From: Pullulanibacillus camelliae
Lineage (GTDB): Bacteria; Bacillota; Bacilli; Bacillales; Sporolactobacillaceae
DNA length: 64,000 nt
Assembly (NCBI RefSeq): GCF_014642655.1
Contig: NZ_BMIR01000003.1
Coordinates: 186,001 to 250,000, forward strand
Direction: 5' to 3'
Positions 53,669-63,436 of this stretch are shown in pieces (the first letter of the stretch is position 1; each line of letters starts with the position of its first letter). Both the position numbers and the translations under genes were made by a program. Below the pieces are notes generated by a model. It ran no database searches. It was not told the DNA's origin and saw only the letters and a program-made list of their open reading frames with translations.

Positions 53669-53718
53669 GAAGCCGTCTCAAAAGTCCTGAAAATGGACTG
53701 TGCTGAGACGGCTTCTCT
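53669..53718. terminator. bidirectional terminator, citA remnant / rhomboid
   Basis: GAAGCCGTCTCA / TGAGACGGCTTC arms (12 bp) with a 23-base loop that itself pairs AGTCC/GGACT. T-rich flanks on both sides. Confidence 0.82.
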
Positions 53719-54344
53719 CATCTCCGATAATAGTAGGAGCCATGATTTCTAAACAGGAGAATAGGGCCCAAAACAAAGCCAGCTAATAAACCAAAGATAT
53801 GTCCGAGAACATCAATGTTTGATGGGAAGAATAATGTCCAGGCCACATTGATGACAAGAATGACAAGGATGACTTGTTGGCTTTGTTTATCTAACAAGTA
53901 GCGTCTTAAAGCAATGATGAATAAAAAGACACCGAACAAACCAAATATAGCACCAGACGCACCGACATAATAGTAAGGTGAATCGAAGAAAAGCTGCAGG
54001 ATATTGGCGATGATGCCTGATCCAAAATAAGCAATGGCAAACTTCCATTTTCCCAACAGAGCTTCTAATGCGGGTGCAAAAAGGAAGATAGAGAAGCAGT
54101 TAAAAAAGACGTGTGATAATCCCAAATGAATAAAGAGTGGGGTGATTAGGCGCCACCATTGGTGAAAGGCGATGACATAGACATTCGAGCCAACACCAAG
54201 GTTGATAAGATGTTGAATGGCAATGATATGAAACCAGGCGCTAAGAGTATAGACTACATACACTAATAAATTAATAGCGATGATAAAAGATACAATGGGA
54301 TAGAGCCGTAAGAAATCTTTGAAGCTTTCGGTTCTGATAAACAC
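53718..54344 (-). CDS. rhomboid family intramembrane serine protease
   Basis: 208 residues, six membrane helices. Active-site Ser in GASGAIFGLFG, His in DVLGHIFGLLAG and the HVFFN motif of helix 2 are present. B. subtilis has a rhomboid (YdcA) at the same place upstream of acpS. GTG 54344 follows AGGAGG. Substrate unknown. Confidence 0.9.
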   Translation of the reverse strand: MFIRTESFKDFLRLYPIVSFIIAINLLVYVVYTLSAWFHIIAIQHLINLGVGSNVYVIAFHQWWRLITPLFIHLGLSHVFFNCFSIFLFAPALEALLGKWKFAIAYFGSGIIANILQLFFDSPYYYVGASGAIFGLFGVFLFIIALRRYLLDKQSQQVILVILVINVAWTLFFPSNIDVLGHIFGLLAGFVLGPILLFRNHGSYYYRR

Positions 54345-54468
54345 ATGACGTCCTCCTTTGCTCTTGCTATATTATAGTATAAAGGAAATGATGATTAAAA
54401 GAGAGTGAATATATAACAATTTAAGTATTTGATGCAAGAAAAACTCCTAAAAAGTGAGAGGAATGCAG

Positions 54469-54831
54469 ATGATTATAGGGACAGGTCTTGATCTCGTTGA
54501 GCTTCAGCGGATGGAAAAGCTGATTACCAATGCTAAATTTGTTGAACGAATTTTAACAGATACTGAACAAGAACAATTTTATCAAAAAACGTCTGAACGA
54601 AGAAAAGTGGAGTATTTAGCAGGACGCTTTGCAGCCAAGGAGGCCTATGCGAAGGCGACAGGGCTTGGATTTGGACAAGCCTTATCGTGGCAGGATATTG
54701 AAATTGTAAATGATGCATCAGGGAGGCCTGCCCTTCATGCCAAACATGCGATACATAGAGCACATGTATCCATAACACATACAAAAGAATATGCCGCGGC
54801 AACGGTCATTCTTGAAAGCTTGTCATGCTAG
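54469..54831 (+). CDS. acpS: holo-[acyl-carrier-protein] synthase
   Basis: 120 residues. IGTGLDLVELQRM and GRFAAKEAYAKATG carry the metal-binding Asp and Glu. It transfers 4'-phosphopantetheine from CoA to ACP. GAGAGG seven bases before ATG 54469 sets the start. First gene of a rightward series reaching sigB. Confidence 0.95.
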   Translation: MIIGTGLDLVELQRMEKLITNAKFVERILTDTEQEQFYQKTSERRKVEYLAGRFAAKEAYAKATGLGFGQALSWQDIEIVNDASGRPALHAKHAIHRAHVSITHTKEYAAATVILESLSC

Positions 54832-54887
54832 TTCGCATATATTAACAAGTTGTCTCATATATTTTTAATGCGCTAGGAGGGACTATT

Positions 54888-56426
54888 GTGCAAATCGTAT
54901 CCAGAGAAGAAATGCAGGCGATTGATCGTCATGCTATTGAGTCTATTGGACTTGGAGGGCATCTATTGATGGAAAATGCCGGCAGAGGCATTTTCGAGCA
55001 CCTCAGGTCTATCCTAGGTCAAGACGAAAGGATTGGGGTGATCATTGGCAAAGGAAATAATGGTGGAGATGGTTTTGTTATTGCAAGGTATCTTCGCGAC
55101 CATGGTTATTCAACGGACGTTTGGGTCATTGGAGAGGCAGCTGCGATTATAGGCGATAGTGCCTATCATAAGGCGGCTTTTGAGCGATCAGGTGGAAGCG
55201 TAAGCTATGCGACAGAAGAGGCGGCCTTAAATGATTTTGAAAAGGCCATGCGGCAATGGGATGTCATGATTGATGCGTTGCTTGGCACCGGCATAAAAGG
55301 AGCCCCACGCCCCTTTTATTTGAGGATCATTCAGTGTATGAATAAAAGTCAAGTGCCAGTATACTCTGTTGATATGCCAAGCGGTGTTCCGGCAAATGGA
55401 GGAAGTGTATCACATGACTGTGTCAAAGCGCTCCGTACTTACACCTTACAATGCCCGAAAATTGCTCAATTCACTTTCCCTTCAGCAAGCTATTATGGTG
55501 AAGTGGCGGTTGTGGATATAGGTCTCCCGCAGGCTTCTTTAAAAGCGCATGATGGGAAACGGAGACTGTGGCTAAAGGATGATTTTCAAAAAACGTATCC
55601 TCGCCGAAGTGTTTTTTCACATAAGGGGAGCCATGGCAAGGGGTTGATTGTTGCTGGCTCTGAGGATATGCCGGGAGCCGCAGTACTTGCTACACGAGCA
55701 GCATTGCGTGCAGGTATCGGGCTACTCTCTGTTAGTGCGCCAAATAGCGCTAAGTCGATTATCGCTCATCACGCTGTTGAAGCGATGTACGATCCTTTTG
55801 ACTATCGGGCTCAAACAGCTGATGCGCTGCCAAAGCAGCTTTCGACCTACGATGGTGTTGCTTTTGGACCGGGGATTGGAAGAGCTGAACGGGTTGAAGA
55901 TCAGTTGATTAAATTGTTGAATAACACAGATGGAGTCCTTGTTTTAGATGCGGATGGGTTATTTTATCTTAATCAACATTTGGATAAGTTATCCCAGCGC
56001 TCATCTCCTACCATCTTGACGCCTCATCCTGGAGAAATGGCTAGGTTGGTTGGTGCGACTATTAAGGATGTTGAGAACAATCGTTTTGAGATGGCAAGAA
56101 CTTTTAGCAAGACATATGGCGTGTATCTGATTTTAAAAGGGCCGAATACTTTGGTTACGGCACCTGACGGCCAGCAATGGGTCAATTCAACCGGTAATCC
56201 TGCTCTAGCAAATGGAGGGACAGGAGATGTTTTGACTGGCATTGTGCTTGCTTTTGCCTTGCAGCACAAAAGAATAAGCGCCGCTTTATGTAATGCTGTT
56301 TATTTACATGGTTTTATCGCAGACCAGCTTTCTCAAGAACTTTCCGTGCAATCTGGGATTGTGGCTTCGGACCTCACTGTGGCACTTCCAGAGGCATTGG
56401 GAAAGCTTCTGTCTGCGACTACTTAA
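54888..56426 (+). CDS. nnr: bifunctional NAD(P)H-hydrate epimerase/dehydratase
   Basis: 512 residues: N-terminal epimerase domain (GKGNNGGDGFVIARYL, residues to about 215) and C-terminal ADP/ATP-dependent dehydratase of ribokinase-like fold (GLIVAGSEDMPGAA, FGPGIG, LTPHPGEMARL, NGGTGDVLTGI). It repairs hydrated NAD(P)H. TAGGAGGG before GTG 54888. The fused form next to acpS is common in Bacillaceae. Confidence 0.95.
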   Translation: MQIVSREEMQAIDRHAIESIGLGGHLLMENAGRGIFEHLRSILGQDERIGVIIGKGNNGGDGFVIARYLRDHGYSTDVWVIGEAAAIIGDSAYHKAAFERSGGSVSYATEEAALNDFEKAMRQWDVMIDALLGTGIKGAPRPFYLRIIQCMNKSQVPVYSVDMPSGVPANGGSVSHDCVKALRTYTLQCPKIAQFTFPSASYYGEVAVVDIGLPQASLKAHDGKRRLWLKDDFQKTYPRRSVFSHKGSHGKGLIVAGSEDMPGAAVLATRAALRAGIGLLSVSAPNSAKSIIAHHAVEAMYDPFDYRAQTADALPKQLSTYDGVAFGPGIGRAERVEDQLIKLLNNTDGVLVLDADGLFYLNQHLDKLSQRSSPTILTPHPGEMARLVGATIKDVENNRFEMARTFSKTYGVYLILKGPNTLVTAPDGQQWVNSTGNPALANGGTGDVLTGIVLAFALQHKRISAALCNAVYLHGFIADQLSQELSVQSGIVASDLTVALPEALGKLLSATT

Positions 56427-56509
56427 AGCATAGACTGTCATATGACCAAGGATACGATTTGCTAGAATAGAATCCCTTCTTTGTCACTGAAATGAGACAA
56501 AGGGGCTGG

Positions 56510-57517
56510 ATGATTGTGAAGAAGAGTCTTTCACTTTTTTTATTAGGAGTCATGTTCCTTTTTGTTTTAGCGGGTTGCACTCAATCGAAGGAAGATGTGG
56601 TTGGCGATCTCTCTAAAAAACTTGACAATCTTGAGGGCTATAAAACCTCTGCGGTGTTAACGTTCAAGAATGGTGAAAAACAGCAGAAGTACCATGCGGA
56701 TATATGGTATCAAAAACCGAATAAGTATAAGGTTGTTTTAAAAGATCAAAATAAAGAAAACACGCAAATGATCATCAAAAATAGTGATGGTGTCTACGTC
56801 TTAACACCTGCGTTGAATAAGAAGTATCATTTTGAAAGTGATTGGCCTAACAATCGGAGCCAAACGTATTTATTTCAATCGCTTGCCAAAGATATTATCC
56901 ATGATGCCAATGCCAAATTTGAGAAAAAAGAAAATAACTATGTCTTTACAACTAAAACCAATTACGACACAAAAACATTGGACAATCAAACCATCACTTT
57001 GAAAAAGGGGAATTTAGCCCCGGTAGGTGTGAAAGTCATGGATCAGGATATGAATGTCGTGATTGATATAGTCTTTAAAAACTTTAAGTTTGGCCCCAAA
57101 TTTGACAAGAATGATTTTAATGTAGATCATAATATGACAAGCATGAAGTTAGAAGTGCCGACAATGGCTGTTCCAGATGACAAATTCCAGTTAGCTGAGC
57201 CAACCTTGAAATTGGCTGATGCCAAGCATCTCTATTCAAAGGATGTTTCTAGCAATGGTCAAAAGAAATTTGTCATAAAGTATACGGGTAAAAAAGGCTA
57301 TACCATCGTAGAGACAAAAAGTGAGGTTGCTCCAGCAAGCGCGACAACAACACTTCAAGCTGAACCAGTGAATCTAGGCTATACAGTAGGAGCATTAACC
57401 GACCATTCATTAACGTGGTCCCACAATGGTATGGATTATTACCTCGTATCTGACAAATTAACGCAACAGGAAATGGTGGATGTGGCACAATCCGTTGACG
57501 GACAAGTGACCAAATAA
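56510..57517 (+). CDS. ydcC: lipoprotein, YdcC/LolA-like
   Basis: 335 residues with a lipoprotein signal: VKKSLSLFLLGVMFLFVLAGC, lipobox LAGC. The mature part is a LolA/DUF4367-type beta sheet (KNGEKQQKYHADIWYQKPNKYKVVLKD) with a C-terminal DUF4367-like part. B. subtilis YdcC is a SigE-dependent sporulation protein in the same locus. ATG 56510 after AAAGGGG; GTG 56516 is possible. Confidence 0.88.
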   Translation: MIVKKSLSLFLLGVMFLFVLAGCTQSKEDVVGDLSKKLDNLEGYKTSAVLTFKNGEKQQKYHADIWYQKPNKYKVVLKDQNKENTQMIIKNSDGVYVLTPALNKKYHFESDWPNNRSQTYLFQSLAKDIIHDANAKFEKKENNYVFTTKTNYDTKTLDNQTITLKKGNLAPVGVKVMDQDMNVVIDIVFKNFKFGPKFDKNDFNVDHNMTSMKLEVPTMAVPDDKFQLAEPTLKLADAKHLYSKDVSSNGQKKFVIKYTGKKGYTIVETKSEVAPASATTTLQAEPVNLGYTVGALTDHSLTWSHNGMDYYLVSDKLTQQEMVDVAQSVDGQVTK

Positions 57518-57523
57518 TATCCC

Positions 57524-57560
57524 AAGGCTCAACGGTTTTTTAACCGGAGCCTTTTTTATT
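57524..57560 (+). terminator. terminator after ydcC
   Basis: AAGGCTC..CGGTT..AACCG..GAGCCTT double-armed stem then TTTTT. So alr starts a new unit. Confidence 0.87.
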
Positions 57561-57661
57561 TTAAGAAAATATAAACTTTGCTAGCGTTGACAAGCTCAAA
57601 GGACAGCTTAAAATGGAAATATGAACAAAATATATGACTGCATGAACTAGGAGCTGTAACC

Positions 57662-58870
57662 GTGGAATTTTATAGAGAGACATGGGTTGAGGTTAATCTC
57701 AATGCTATTGGATTAAATACAAAACAGTTAAAAGCGCATATTCCAGATGAAACACAGATTATGGCTATTGTTAAGGCAGATGCCTATGGACACGGGGCAT
57801 ACCCTGTAGCGTTTGAAGCCTTATCCTCAGGTGCGACTTGGTTGGGAGTTGCTTTGCTTGATGAAGCCCTATCCTTGCGCCAAAAAGGGATTAAGGCGCC
57901 AATTTTAGTACTTGGCTGGACACGCCCAGCTGATATAGCGATTGCTGCCGAGCATAATATTTCTTTGACTGTTTTTCAAGCAGAATGGATTAAACAAGCG
58001 CGTGAGCAGTATCAATCTCAGATGCCTGTCTTTTTGCATATCAAATGTGACACAGGTATGGGAAGGATCGGTATTCGTGAGACGGAGGAAATGGATGCTT
58101 TGGCTGATGCATTCCGTGCCGATCCTCGGTTTATTGTTGAAGGTATCTTTACGCATTTTGCTACTGCTGATGAAAATGATCCCACCTATTTCAACAAGCA
58201 GTATCAGCGTTTCACCACAATGTTAACGCAACTGATGGATAGAGGAATCAATCCTAATCTTGTGCATTGTGCCAACAGCGCAGCAGCCTTAAAGCATCCA
58301 GACAAATTGTTTAATATGGTGCGTTATGGCATTGCGATGTACGGATTATCTCCTTCGGAACAGATGAAGTCTGATCTCCCGTTTCAACTGCAGCAAGCCT
58401 TTTCGCTTAAAACTTCCTTAGTCCATGTGAAACAAATTGAGGCGGGAGAGTCTGTCAGTTATGGTGCGACATTCACGGCAACAGAACCCACTTGGATTGG
58501 GACACTACCTATAGGATATGCTGATGGGTGGCTGCGTCGCTTGGCCGGACACGCAACAGTATTGGTTAAGGGTAAAAGATTTCCAATTGTAGGCCGGATA
58601 TGTATGGATCAGATGATGATCCAGCTGGATGCACCTTATCCGCTAGGAGAAGAAGTAACACTCATTGGTTCTTCTGGTAATGAATATGTTAGTATTGATG
58701 AAATTTCTGGGTATTTGGGTACAATAAATTATGAAGTTCCATGTATGATTAACCATAGAGTGCCAAGACTATATTTTAAAAATGATGAAAGGATTGCTAT
58801 AAGCAATCCGATTATCGATTCAGCCTCTATTTTAGAGGAAAAAGATGAACTGGATAAAAAGTTGGATTGA
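57662..58870 (+). CDS. alr: alanine racemase
   Basis: 402 residues. PLP lysine in IVKADAYGHG, catalytic Tyr in SVSYGATFTA, GRICMDQMMIQL. It makes D-alanine for peptidoglycan. GTG 57662 after TAGGAG. Slightly longer C-terminus than most (acidic/lysine tail). Confidence 0.95.
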   Translation: MEFYRETWVEVNLNAIGLNTKQLKAHIPDETQIMAIVKADAYGHGAYPVAFEALSSGATWLGVALLDEALSLRQKGIKAPILVLGWTRPADIAIAAEHNISLTVFQAEWIKQAREQYQSQMPVFLHIKCDTGMGRIGIRETEEMDALADAFRADPRFIVEGIFTHFATADENDPTYFNKQYQRFTTMLTQLMDRGINPNLVHCANSAAALKHPDKLFNMVRYGIAMYGLSPSEQMKSDLPFQLQQAFSLKTSLVHVKQIEAGESVSYGATFTATEPTWIGTLPIGYADGWLRRLAGHATVLVKGKRFPIVGRICMDQMMIQLDAPYPLGEEVTLIGSSGNEYVSIDEISGYLGTINYEVPCMINHRVPRLYFKNDERIAISNPIIDSASILEEKDELDKKLD

Positions 58871-58945
58871 AATGCTTGAATTGTAGTGGTAAGATTAATT
58901 TTGGAATGTTATATGAACGAAGAGATTTGTTGGAGGTGCACCCCT

Positions 58946-59224
58946 TTGCCTGAATCAAATTCAAAAGAAATCATTGTAGAATTACCACATCATCTGCTCC
59001 AAGAGTTAGATGGCGTTGCGCGACAAGACAATATGAATCGGAGCGAATTTCTTCATCGTGCAGTCAGAATGTATCTTAGGGAACGGAATAAACGACACAT
59101 TCGTGAATCTATGCGACAAGGCTATATGGAGATGGCAAAGATTAATCTGAATATCGCATCAGAAGCGTTCTTAGCCGAAGAGGAGGCGGAGAACACCCTA
59201 GAACGCTTGGTTAGTGGGGTGTAA
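58946..59224 (+). CDS. ndoAI: EndoAI antitoxin (ribbon-helix-helix)
   Basis: 92 residues. N-terminal RHH fold ([20 protein letters not shown]) and the C-terminal [21 protein letters not shown] toxin-binding tail, nearly the B. subtilis pattern. TTGGAGGTG upstream points to TTG 58946. It neutralises EndoA. Five bases separate it from the toxin. Confidence 0.93.
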   Translation: MPESNSKEIIVELPHHLLQELDGVARQDNMNRSEFLHRAVRMYLRERNKRHIRESMRQGYMEMAKINLNIASEAFLAEEEAENTLERLVSGV

Positions 59225-59229
59225 AAAGG

Positions 59230-59580
59230 GTGATAGTCAAACGTGGTGATGTGTACTTTGCCGATCTTTCTCCGGTCGTTGGTTCCGAGCAAGGTGGCGT
59301 GCGACCGGTTCTTATCATCCAAAATGATATCGGAAATCGTTTTAGTCCAACCGTTGTGGTTGCTGCCATTACGGCACAAATCCAAAAGGCAAAACTACCT
59401 ACCCATGTCGAAATTGATGCGAAAAAATACGGATTTGATCGTGACTCTGTCATTTTGCTTGAACAAATCAGGACCATTGACAAGCAGCGATTAACCGATA
59501 AAATTACACACCTAGATGAGGACATGATGGCTAATGTGAACGAAGCCATTCAAATTAGCCTAAGCCTTATCGATTTTTAG
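59230..59580 (+). CDS. ndoA: EndoA mRNA interferase (MazF family)
   Basis: 116 residues, GTG start. [31 protein letters not shown] and [20 protein letters not shown] are nearly those of B. subtilis EndoA, which cuts UACAU sites in RNA. Placed between alr and the rsb operon exactly as in B. subtilis. Confidence 0.96.
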   Translation: MIVKRGDVYFADLSPVVGSEQGGVRPVLIIQNDIGNRFSPTVVVAAITAQIQKAKLPTHVEIDAKKYGFDRDSVILLEQIRTIDKQRLTDKITHLDEDMMANVNEAIQISLSLIDF

Positions 59581-59583
59581 TAA

Positions 59584-59617
59584 GAGTTGCTCTTTTGTGA
59601 TGGAGCGGCTTTTTTTA
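59584..59617 (+). terminator. terminator after ndoA
   Basis: AGTTGCTC/GAGCGGCT imperfect stem with TTTTTTT. A diverged repeat B starts at its end. Confidence 0.65.
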
Positions 59618-59740
59618 TGACGTCAGAATGTATAACCTTGCGGAAGACCCGATAGGTTCGGGCTTTGATTTCCCTCTAGGGAGGGGAGAGCCCTAGAATG
59701 TGCCATTTGAGAATCGCATCAAGAGTGCTGAGCAAGCGGG
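59618..59740 (+). repeat. Repeat B, diverged copy
   Basis: GACGTCAGAATGTATAACCT start, TTCGGGCTTTGATTTCCCTC centre, GAGAATCGCATCAAGAGTGC. It again begins directly at a T-run. The 180 bp after it hold the rsb operon promoter, which I could not define. Confidence 0.6.
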
Positions 59741-59921
59741 AAAGTAATGGGTTTTGAACGGATGTTTGTCAAGGCCACTAACAGCTGTGAAACGAGTTCT
59801 TTATATCTGTATTTTCCCTTTTCGTTTGCGGAAAACAACGAGGAATGGAATAATAGAAAGAAACTTGTAAATAAAAAATAAACTTTTCTAATTGTTGTTA
59901 TTGGAATTGGAGGAGACAGGT

Positions 59922-60746
59922 ATGGCGAGTTCAGTTATTTCGCTAATCAGCACTCGAAGAGCGGAAATTATTGAGAGATGGAAGGAGAGCATTCAAAAGG
60001 TTAGTGGTACTACTGATCAGGCAAATGGACGTGCGATTGAGACAACGAATGAAAAGCTTGTGGAATTAATTTTCGATTACTTATCAGATAATCAAAGTCA
60101 AGATCGGCTGAATAATCTGATGGGAAGAATCCTACAATTGGGATGGCCCTTGAGCTATTTAACGAGTGGTGTGCAGCTTTTTAGAAGAGTGGTCGGTACA
60201 CTCATTATTGAGTCAAATGAAGAAAAGGGGATTATCTTAGATTACTTTCAAGCCATGGATGATCTACTCGATCCAATATTTAATAATCTGATAGAAGACG
60301 CCACTTCTACTTGGGAAAATACAGTGTCCATCCAAAAACGAGCGCTCTTGGAATTATCGGCGCCGCTGATTCCAGTGATGGAGCATATTGCTGTCATGCC
60401 CCTAATTGGAACGATTGATACGGAACGGGCCAAGCTCATTATGGAAAATCTATTAGAAGGGGTCATCACGCATCGGGCTGAGGTGGTCTTAATCGATATT
60501 ACCGGAGTGCCGGTGGTGGATACAATGGTTGCCCATCACATCATACAGGCGGCAGAAGCGGTCCGACTTGTTGGGTCTGAATGTATCCTGGTCGGTATAC
60601 GTCCAGAGATTGCTCAAACCATTGTTAACTTAGGGATTGAACTTAAAGATTTCCCTACAAGAAGTACATTACAAAAAGGCATTGAACGGGCGTTAGAGAT
60701 GACAAATAGAAAAATTGTTTGCACTCAAGAGGGGGGTAACGTGTGA
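59922..60746 (+). CDS. rsbRA: stressosome protein RsbRA
   Basis: 274 residues: N-terminal non-heme globin-like domain (to about 150) and a C-terminal STAS domain ([34 protein letters not shown]). With RsbS it forms the stressosome that holds RsbT. Thr in VVDT and AQT are candidate RsbT sites. GGAGGAGACAGGT before ATG 59922. Confidence 0.94.
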   Translation: MASSVISLISTRRAEIIERWKESIQKVSGTTDQANGRAIETTNEKLVELIFDYLSDNQSQDRLNNLMGRILQLGWPLSYLTSGVQLFRRVVGTLIIESNEEKGIILDYFQAMDDLLDPIFNNLIEDATSTWENTVSIQKRALLELSAPLIPVMEHIAVMPLIGTIDTERAKLIMENLLEGVITHRAEVVLIDITGVPVVDTMVAHHIIQAAEAVRLVGSECILVGIRPEIAQTIVNLGIELKDFPTRSTLQKGIERALEMTNRKIVCTQEGGNV

Positions 60747-61099
60747 GAATCCCGATTCTCAAACTCTATAATTATTTACTGACAACCATACAAGTAGAAT
60801 TAGATGATCAGACGGCCATTCAGTTTCAAGATGATTTATTGAAAAAAATACATGAGACAGGTGCATTGGGTGTTGTCATTGATTTAACCTCAGTTGAAAT
60901 TATTGATTCTTATATTGCCAAGATTTTAGGTGATGTCGTTAATATGTCAGAGCTTCTTGGCGCTAAAGTGGTTTTGACAGGAATACGTCCGGCAGTTGCG
61001 TTAACACTTGTTGACTTGGGAATTGGACTAAAAGGAGTACCAACTGCACTTGATCTGGAGCAGGGACTGGAGAAACTGCGACAGGAATTGGGGGAATGA
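60743..61099 (+). CDS. rsbS: stressosome STAS protein RsbS
   Basis: 118 residues, single STAS domain. [17 protein letters not shown] contains the phospho-Ser (about S56). Overlaps rsbRA and rsbT by four bases each. Confidence 0.95.
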   Translation: MRIPILKLYNYLLTTIQVELDDQTAIQFQDDLLKKIHETGALGVVIDLTSVEIIDSYIAKILGDVVNMSELLGAKVVLTGIRPAVALTLVDLGIGLKGVPTALDLEQGLEKLRQELGE

Positions 61100-61506
61100 T
61101 GATGAAAAATGCCCCAAGTCGTGTGGAGATCCATAATGAATGGGACATCGTTCGTGCGCGCCAGTCTGGAAGAGACTATGCGAAGGAACTAGGGTTTGGC
61201 AATGTTGATCAGGCCCGAATTGCCACAGCAATTTCTGAATTAGCAAGGAATATTTATCTCTATGCAAAGCCTGGGGTCATCACAATTGAAGTGATCGATG
61301 ATCAAGGGAAGAAGGGATTAGCCATTACAGCGAAGGACGATGGGCCTGGAATCAATGACTTGCGTCAAGCGATGGAAGATGGTTACACCACATCTGGCGG
61401 CTTGGGCGCAGGGCTTCCAGGTGTCAAACGTCTAATGGATGAATTTGATATTCTTTCAGAAGCAGGAAAGGGTACAAAGATTACGGCACGAAAATATCTT
61501 CGCTAA
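61096..61506 (+). CDS. rsbT: serine/threonine kinase RsbT
   Basis: 136 residues, GHKL-type kinase: [18 protein letters not shown] (N box), [25 protein letters not shown]. It phosphorylates RsbR/RsbS and, once released, activates RsbU. Three ATG in a row (61096, 61099, 61102); GGGGGA precedes them. Confidence 0.95.
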   Translation: MMMKNAPSRVEIHNEWDIVRARQSGRDYAKELGFGNVDQARIATAISELARNIYLYAKPGVITIEVIDDQGKKGLAITAKDDGPGINDLRQAMEDGYTTSGGLGAGLPGVKRLMDEFDILSEAGKGTKITARKYLR

Positions 61507-61526
61507 TCACTAGGGGAGTAGTGTTT

Positions 61527-62537
61527 ATGATCGATCAAGAACAAATGTATGAGCGTTATAAACGGTTGTTAGCGGAATATATGGAAGGTAAAAATGAAGA
61601 AACGTTATATAATGGTCAATTATTTAGTCGACATATGATAGAGTGTGGCGTTTCACCTGAAGATGTTCTAAGTGTACATATAGAAATCATGCGAGAGTTC
61701 TTTCCTAATATGGATGAAAGATTAGAGTCCTCTTTTGATTTCTTGCTGGAGGCGATGATTGGTTATGGCCTCGCCTATAGGGAACACCAAAATCTTAGGT
61801 TCAAACAACGACAGTTAGAGACGGAAATTGATATTGCAGCGAATGTTCAACAATCGCTCTTGGTAAGTGCGGTCCCTGAGATTGATTCTCTAGATATTGG
61901 TGTTATCAGCAAGCCGGCGAAGAAAATGAGTGGGGATTACTATCACTTTGTTAGGGATGAACAAAATTTCTTAAGTATTGCGATTGCTGATGTCATTGGT
62001 AAAGGCATCCCTGCAGCGATGTGCATGTCGATGATCAAATATGCAATGGATAGTGAGCCTGAACAACGCACGAAACCAAGTGCAGTTTTAGAAAACTTAA
62101 ATCGTGTCGTCGAACAAAATGTGGATCCTAGTATGTTTATTACGATGTTTTATGGCCTTTATAATGAAAAAGAACATCGTTTGTATTACGCATCGGCAGG
62201 TCACGAGCCTGGTTTTTTTTATTCAAGCCAAAAGGACCGTTTTGAAGAATTGACAGCAAAGGGACGAGTTTTAGGATTAGATCGCTCAACAAAGTATCGT
62301 GAGTATGAAAAACTAATCATGCCTGGTGATATGATTGTTTTGCTCTCAGACGGTGTTACTGAATGTCGCACGAAAAAAGGATTTATTGAGCGGGGTGAGG
62401 TTGTGGATTTGATCCGCAAGCGCATGGATCGATCTGCACAAGAGATCGTAGATAGTGTTTATAAAGAGCTTGAGAGATTACAGGAATTTCAACTGCGTGA
62501 TGATTTTACACTCATTATTTTAAAACGCAGGGTTTAA
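61527..62537 (+). CDS. rsbU: RsbV-P phosphatase RsbU
   Basis: 336 residues: N-terminal RsbT-binding helical domain (to about 110) and PP2C-type phosphatase with MSGDYYHFVR, IADVIGKGIPAAM, LLSDGVTECR and LRDDFTLIIL. It dephosphorylates RsbV upon stress. GGGGAG nine bases before ATG 61527 (GTG 61521 too close). Confidence 0.95.
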   Translation: MIDQEQMYERYKRLLAEYMEGKNEETLYNGQLFSRHMIECGVSPEDVLSVHIEIMREFFPNMDERLESSFDFLLEAMIGYGLAYREHQNLRFKQRQLETEIDIAANVQQSLLVSAVPEIDSLDIGVISKPAKKMSGDYYHFVRDEQNFLSIAIADVIGKGIPAAMCMSMIKYAMDSEPEQRTKPSAVLENLNRVVEQNVDPSMFITMFYGLYNEKEHRLYYASAGHEPGFFYSSQKDRFEELTAKGRVLGLDRSTKYREYEKLIMPGDMIVLLSDGVTECRTKKGFIERGEVVDLIRKRMDRSAQEIVDSVYKELERLQEFQLRDDFTLIILKRRV

Positions 62538-62557
62538 TCGTTAGATAGATCGGGTAT
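62532..62557 (+). promoter_or_regulatory. SigB promoter upstream of rsbV
   Basis: GTTTAA (62532-62537), 14-base spacer, GGGTAT (62552-62557): exact SigB consensus. The -35 overlaps the rsbU stop. Matches the B. subtilis internal operon promoter that gives positive feedback on rsbV-rsbW-sigB. Confidence 0.92.
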
Positions 62558-62606
62558 ATGTCCGATATAGCCTTTCAAATTTTCAGGAGGCCTGGAGGTA
62601 TTTGCT

Positions 62607-62942
62607 ATGAATTTGAATATTCTTCAAGGAAAAGCCAAGGATGGCGGTGAGCTATTAATCCTTAAGGGGGAGCTAGATGCTTATACTGCGCCGAAGCTCA
62701 AGGAGACGCTTTTGGAGCTTGTCGACATCGAGGGAGCTTCGGTAACGCTAGATTTATCAGATACAAATTATATGGATAGTACAGGAATTGGTGTCATTAT
62801 TGCTGCATACAAAAAGGTTTGCAAGAATAATGGAACACTCATTGTGCAAGGCTTAACTCCACGGGTTGAAAGACTATTTGATATCACCGGTCTGTCCGAT
62901 ATTATTACGATTGAAGATATCAATAAGGAGGAGACAAGATGA
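62607..62942 (+). CDS. rsbV: anti-anti-sigma factor RsbV
   Basis: 111 residues, STAS domain with phospho-Ser in NYMDSTGIG (S58). Unphosphorylated RsbV binds RsbW and frees SigB. CAGGAGGCC precedes the start. Confidence 0.96.
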   Translation: MNLNILQGKAKDGGELLILKGELDAYTAPKLKETLLELVDIEGASVTLDLSDTNYMDSTGIGVIIAAYKKVCKNNGTLIVQGLTPRVERLFDITGLSDIITIEDINKEETR

Positions 62943-63436
62943 AGCCCACTTCAGACACAATAGAGCTCACCATTCCTGCTAAAGCAGAATATATAGGCGT
63001 TGTTCGTTTGACTGCTTCGGGTGTGGCCAATCGAATGGGCTATCCCTATGACGCTATTGAAGATATTAAAGTGGCCATTTCAGAAGCGATAACCAATGCG
63101 GTGAATCATGCCTACTCAGAAGATGAGGAGGGAGAGGTTGCTGTTCGTTTTCAGCTCTTACCGGATCGCCTGGAAATCATGGTTGCTGACAAAGGGCGAA
63201 GCTTTAATGTTAATGCAATATTAGAAGAAATGAAACCGCTCGATGCATCTGCTTCATTAGAAGAATTGTCTGAAGGAGGACTCGGTCTTTTCCTAATCGA
63301 TACACTTATGGACCAAGTCACATTTAATAACGATTCTGGCATTGCCGTTATCATGACCAAGTTTCTTCAAAGGGATGAGGTGGAATTGCATGCCGACAGG
63401 ATCAAACAATCATATGACAGACCAGTCGGAAGATGA
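62939..63436 (+). CDS. rsbW: anti-sigma-B factor / kinase RsbW
   Basis: 165 residues, GHKL kinase: EDIKVAISEAITNAVNHAY, VADKGRSF, EGGLGLFLIDTLMD. It binds SigB and phosphorylates RsbV. Overlaps rsbV by 4 bases and sigB by 47. Confidence 0.96.
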   Translation: MKPTSDTIELTIPAKAEYIGVVRLTASGVANRMGYPYDAIEDIKVAISEAITNAVNHAYSEDEEGEVAVRFQLLPDRLEIMVADKGRSFNVNAILEEMKPLDASASLEELSEGGLGLFLIDTLMDQVTFNNDSGIAVIMTKFLQRDEVELHADRIKQSYDRPVGR

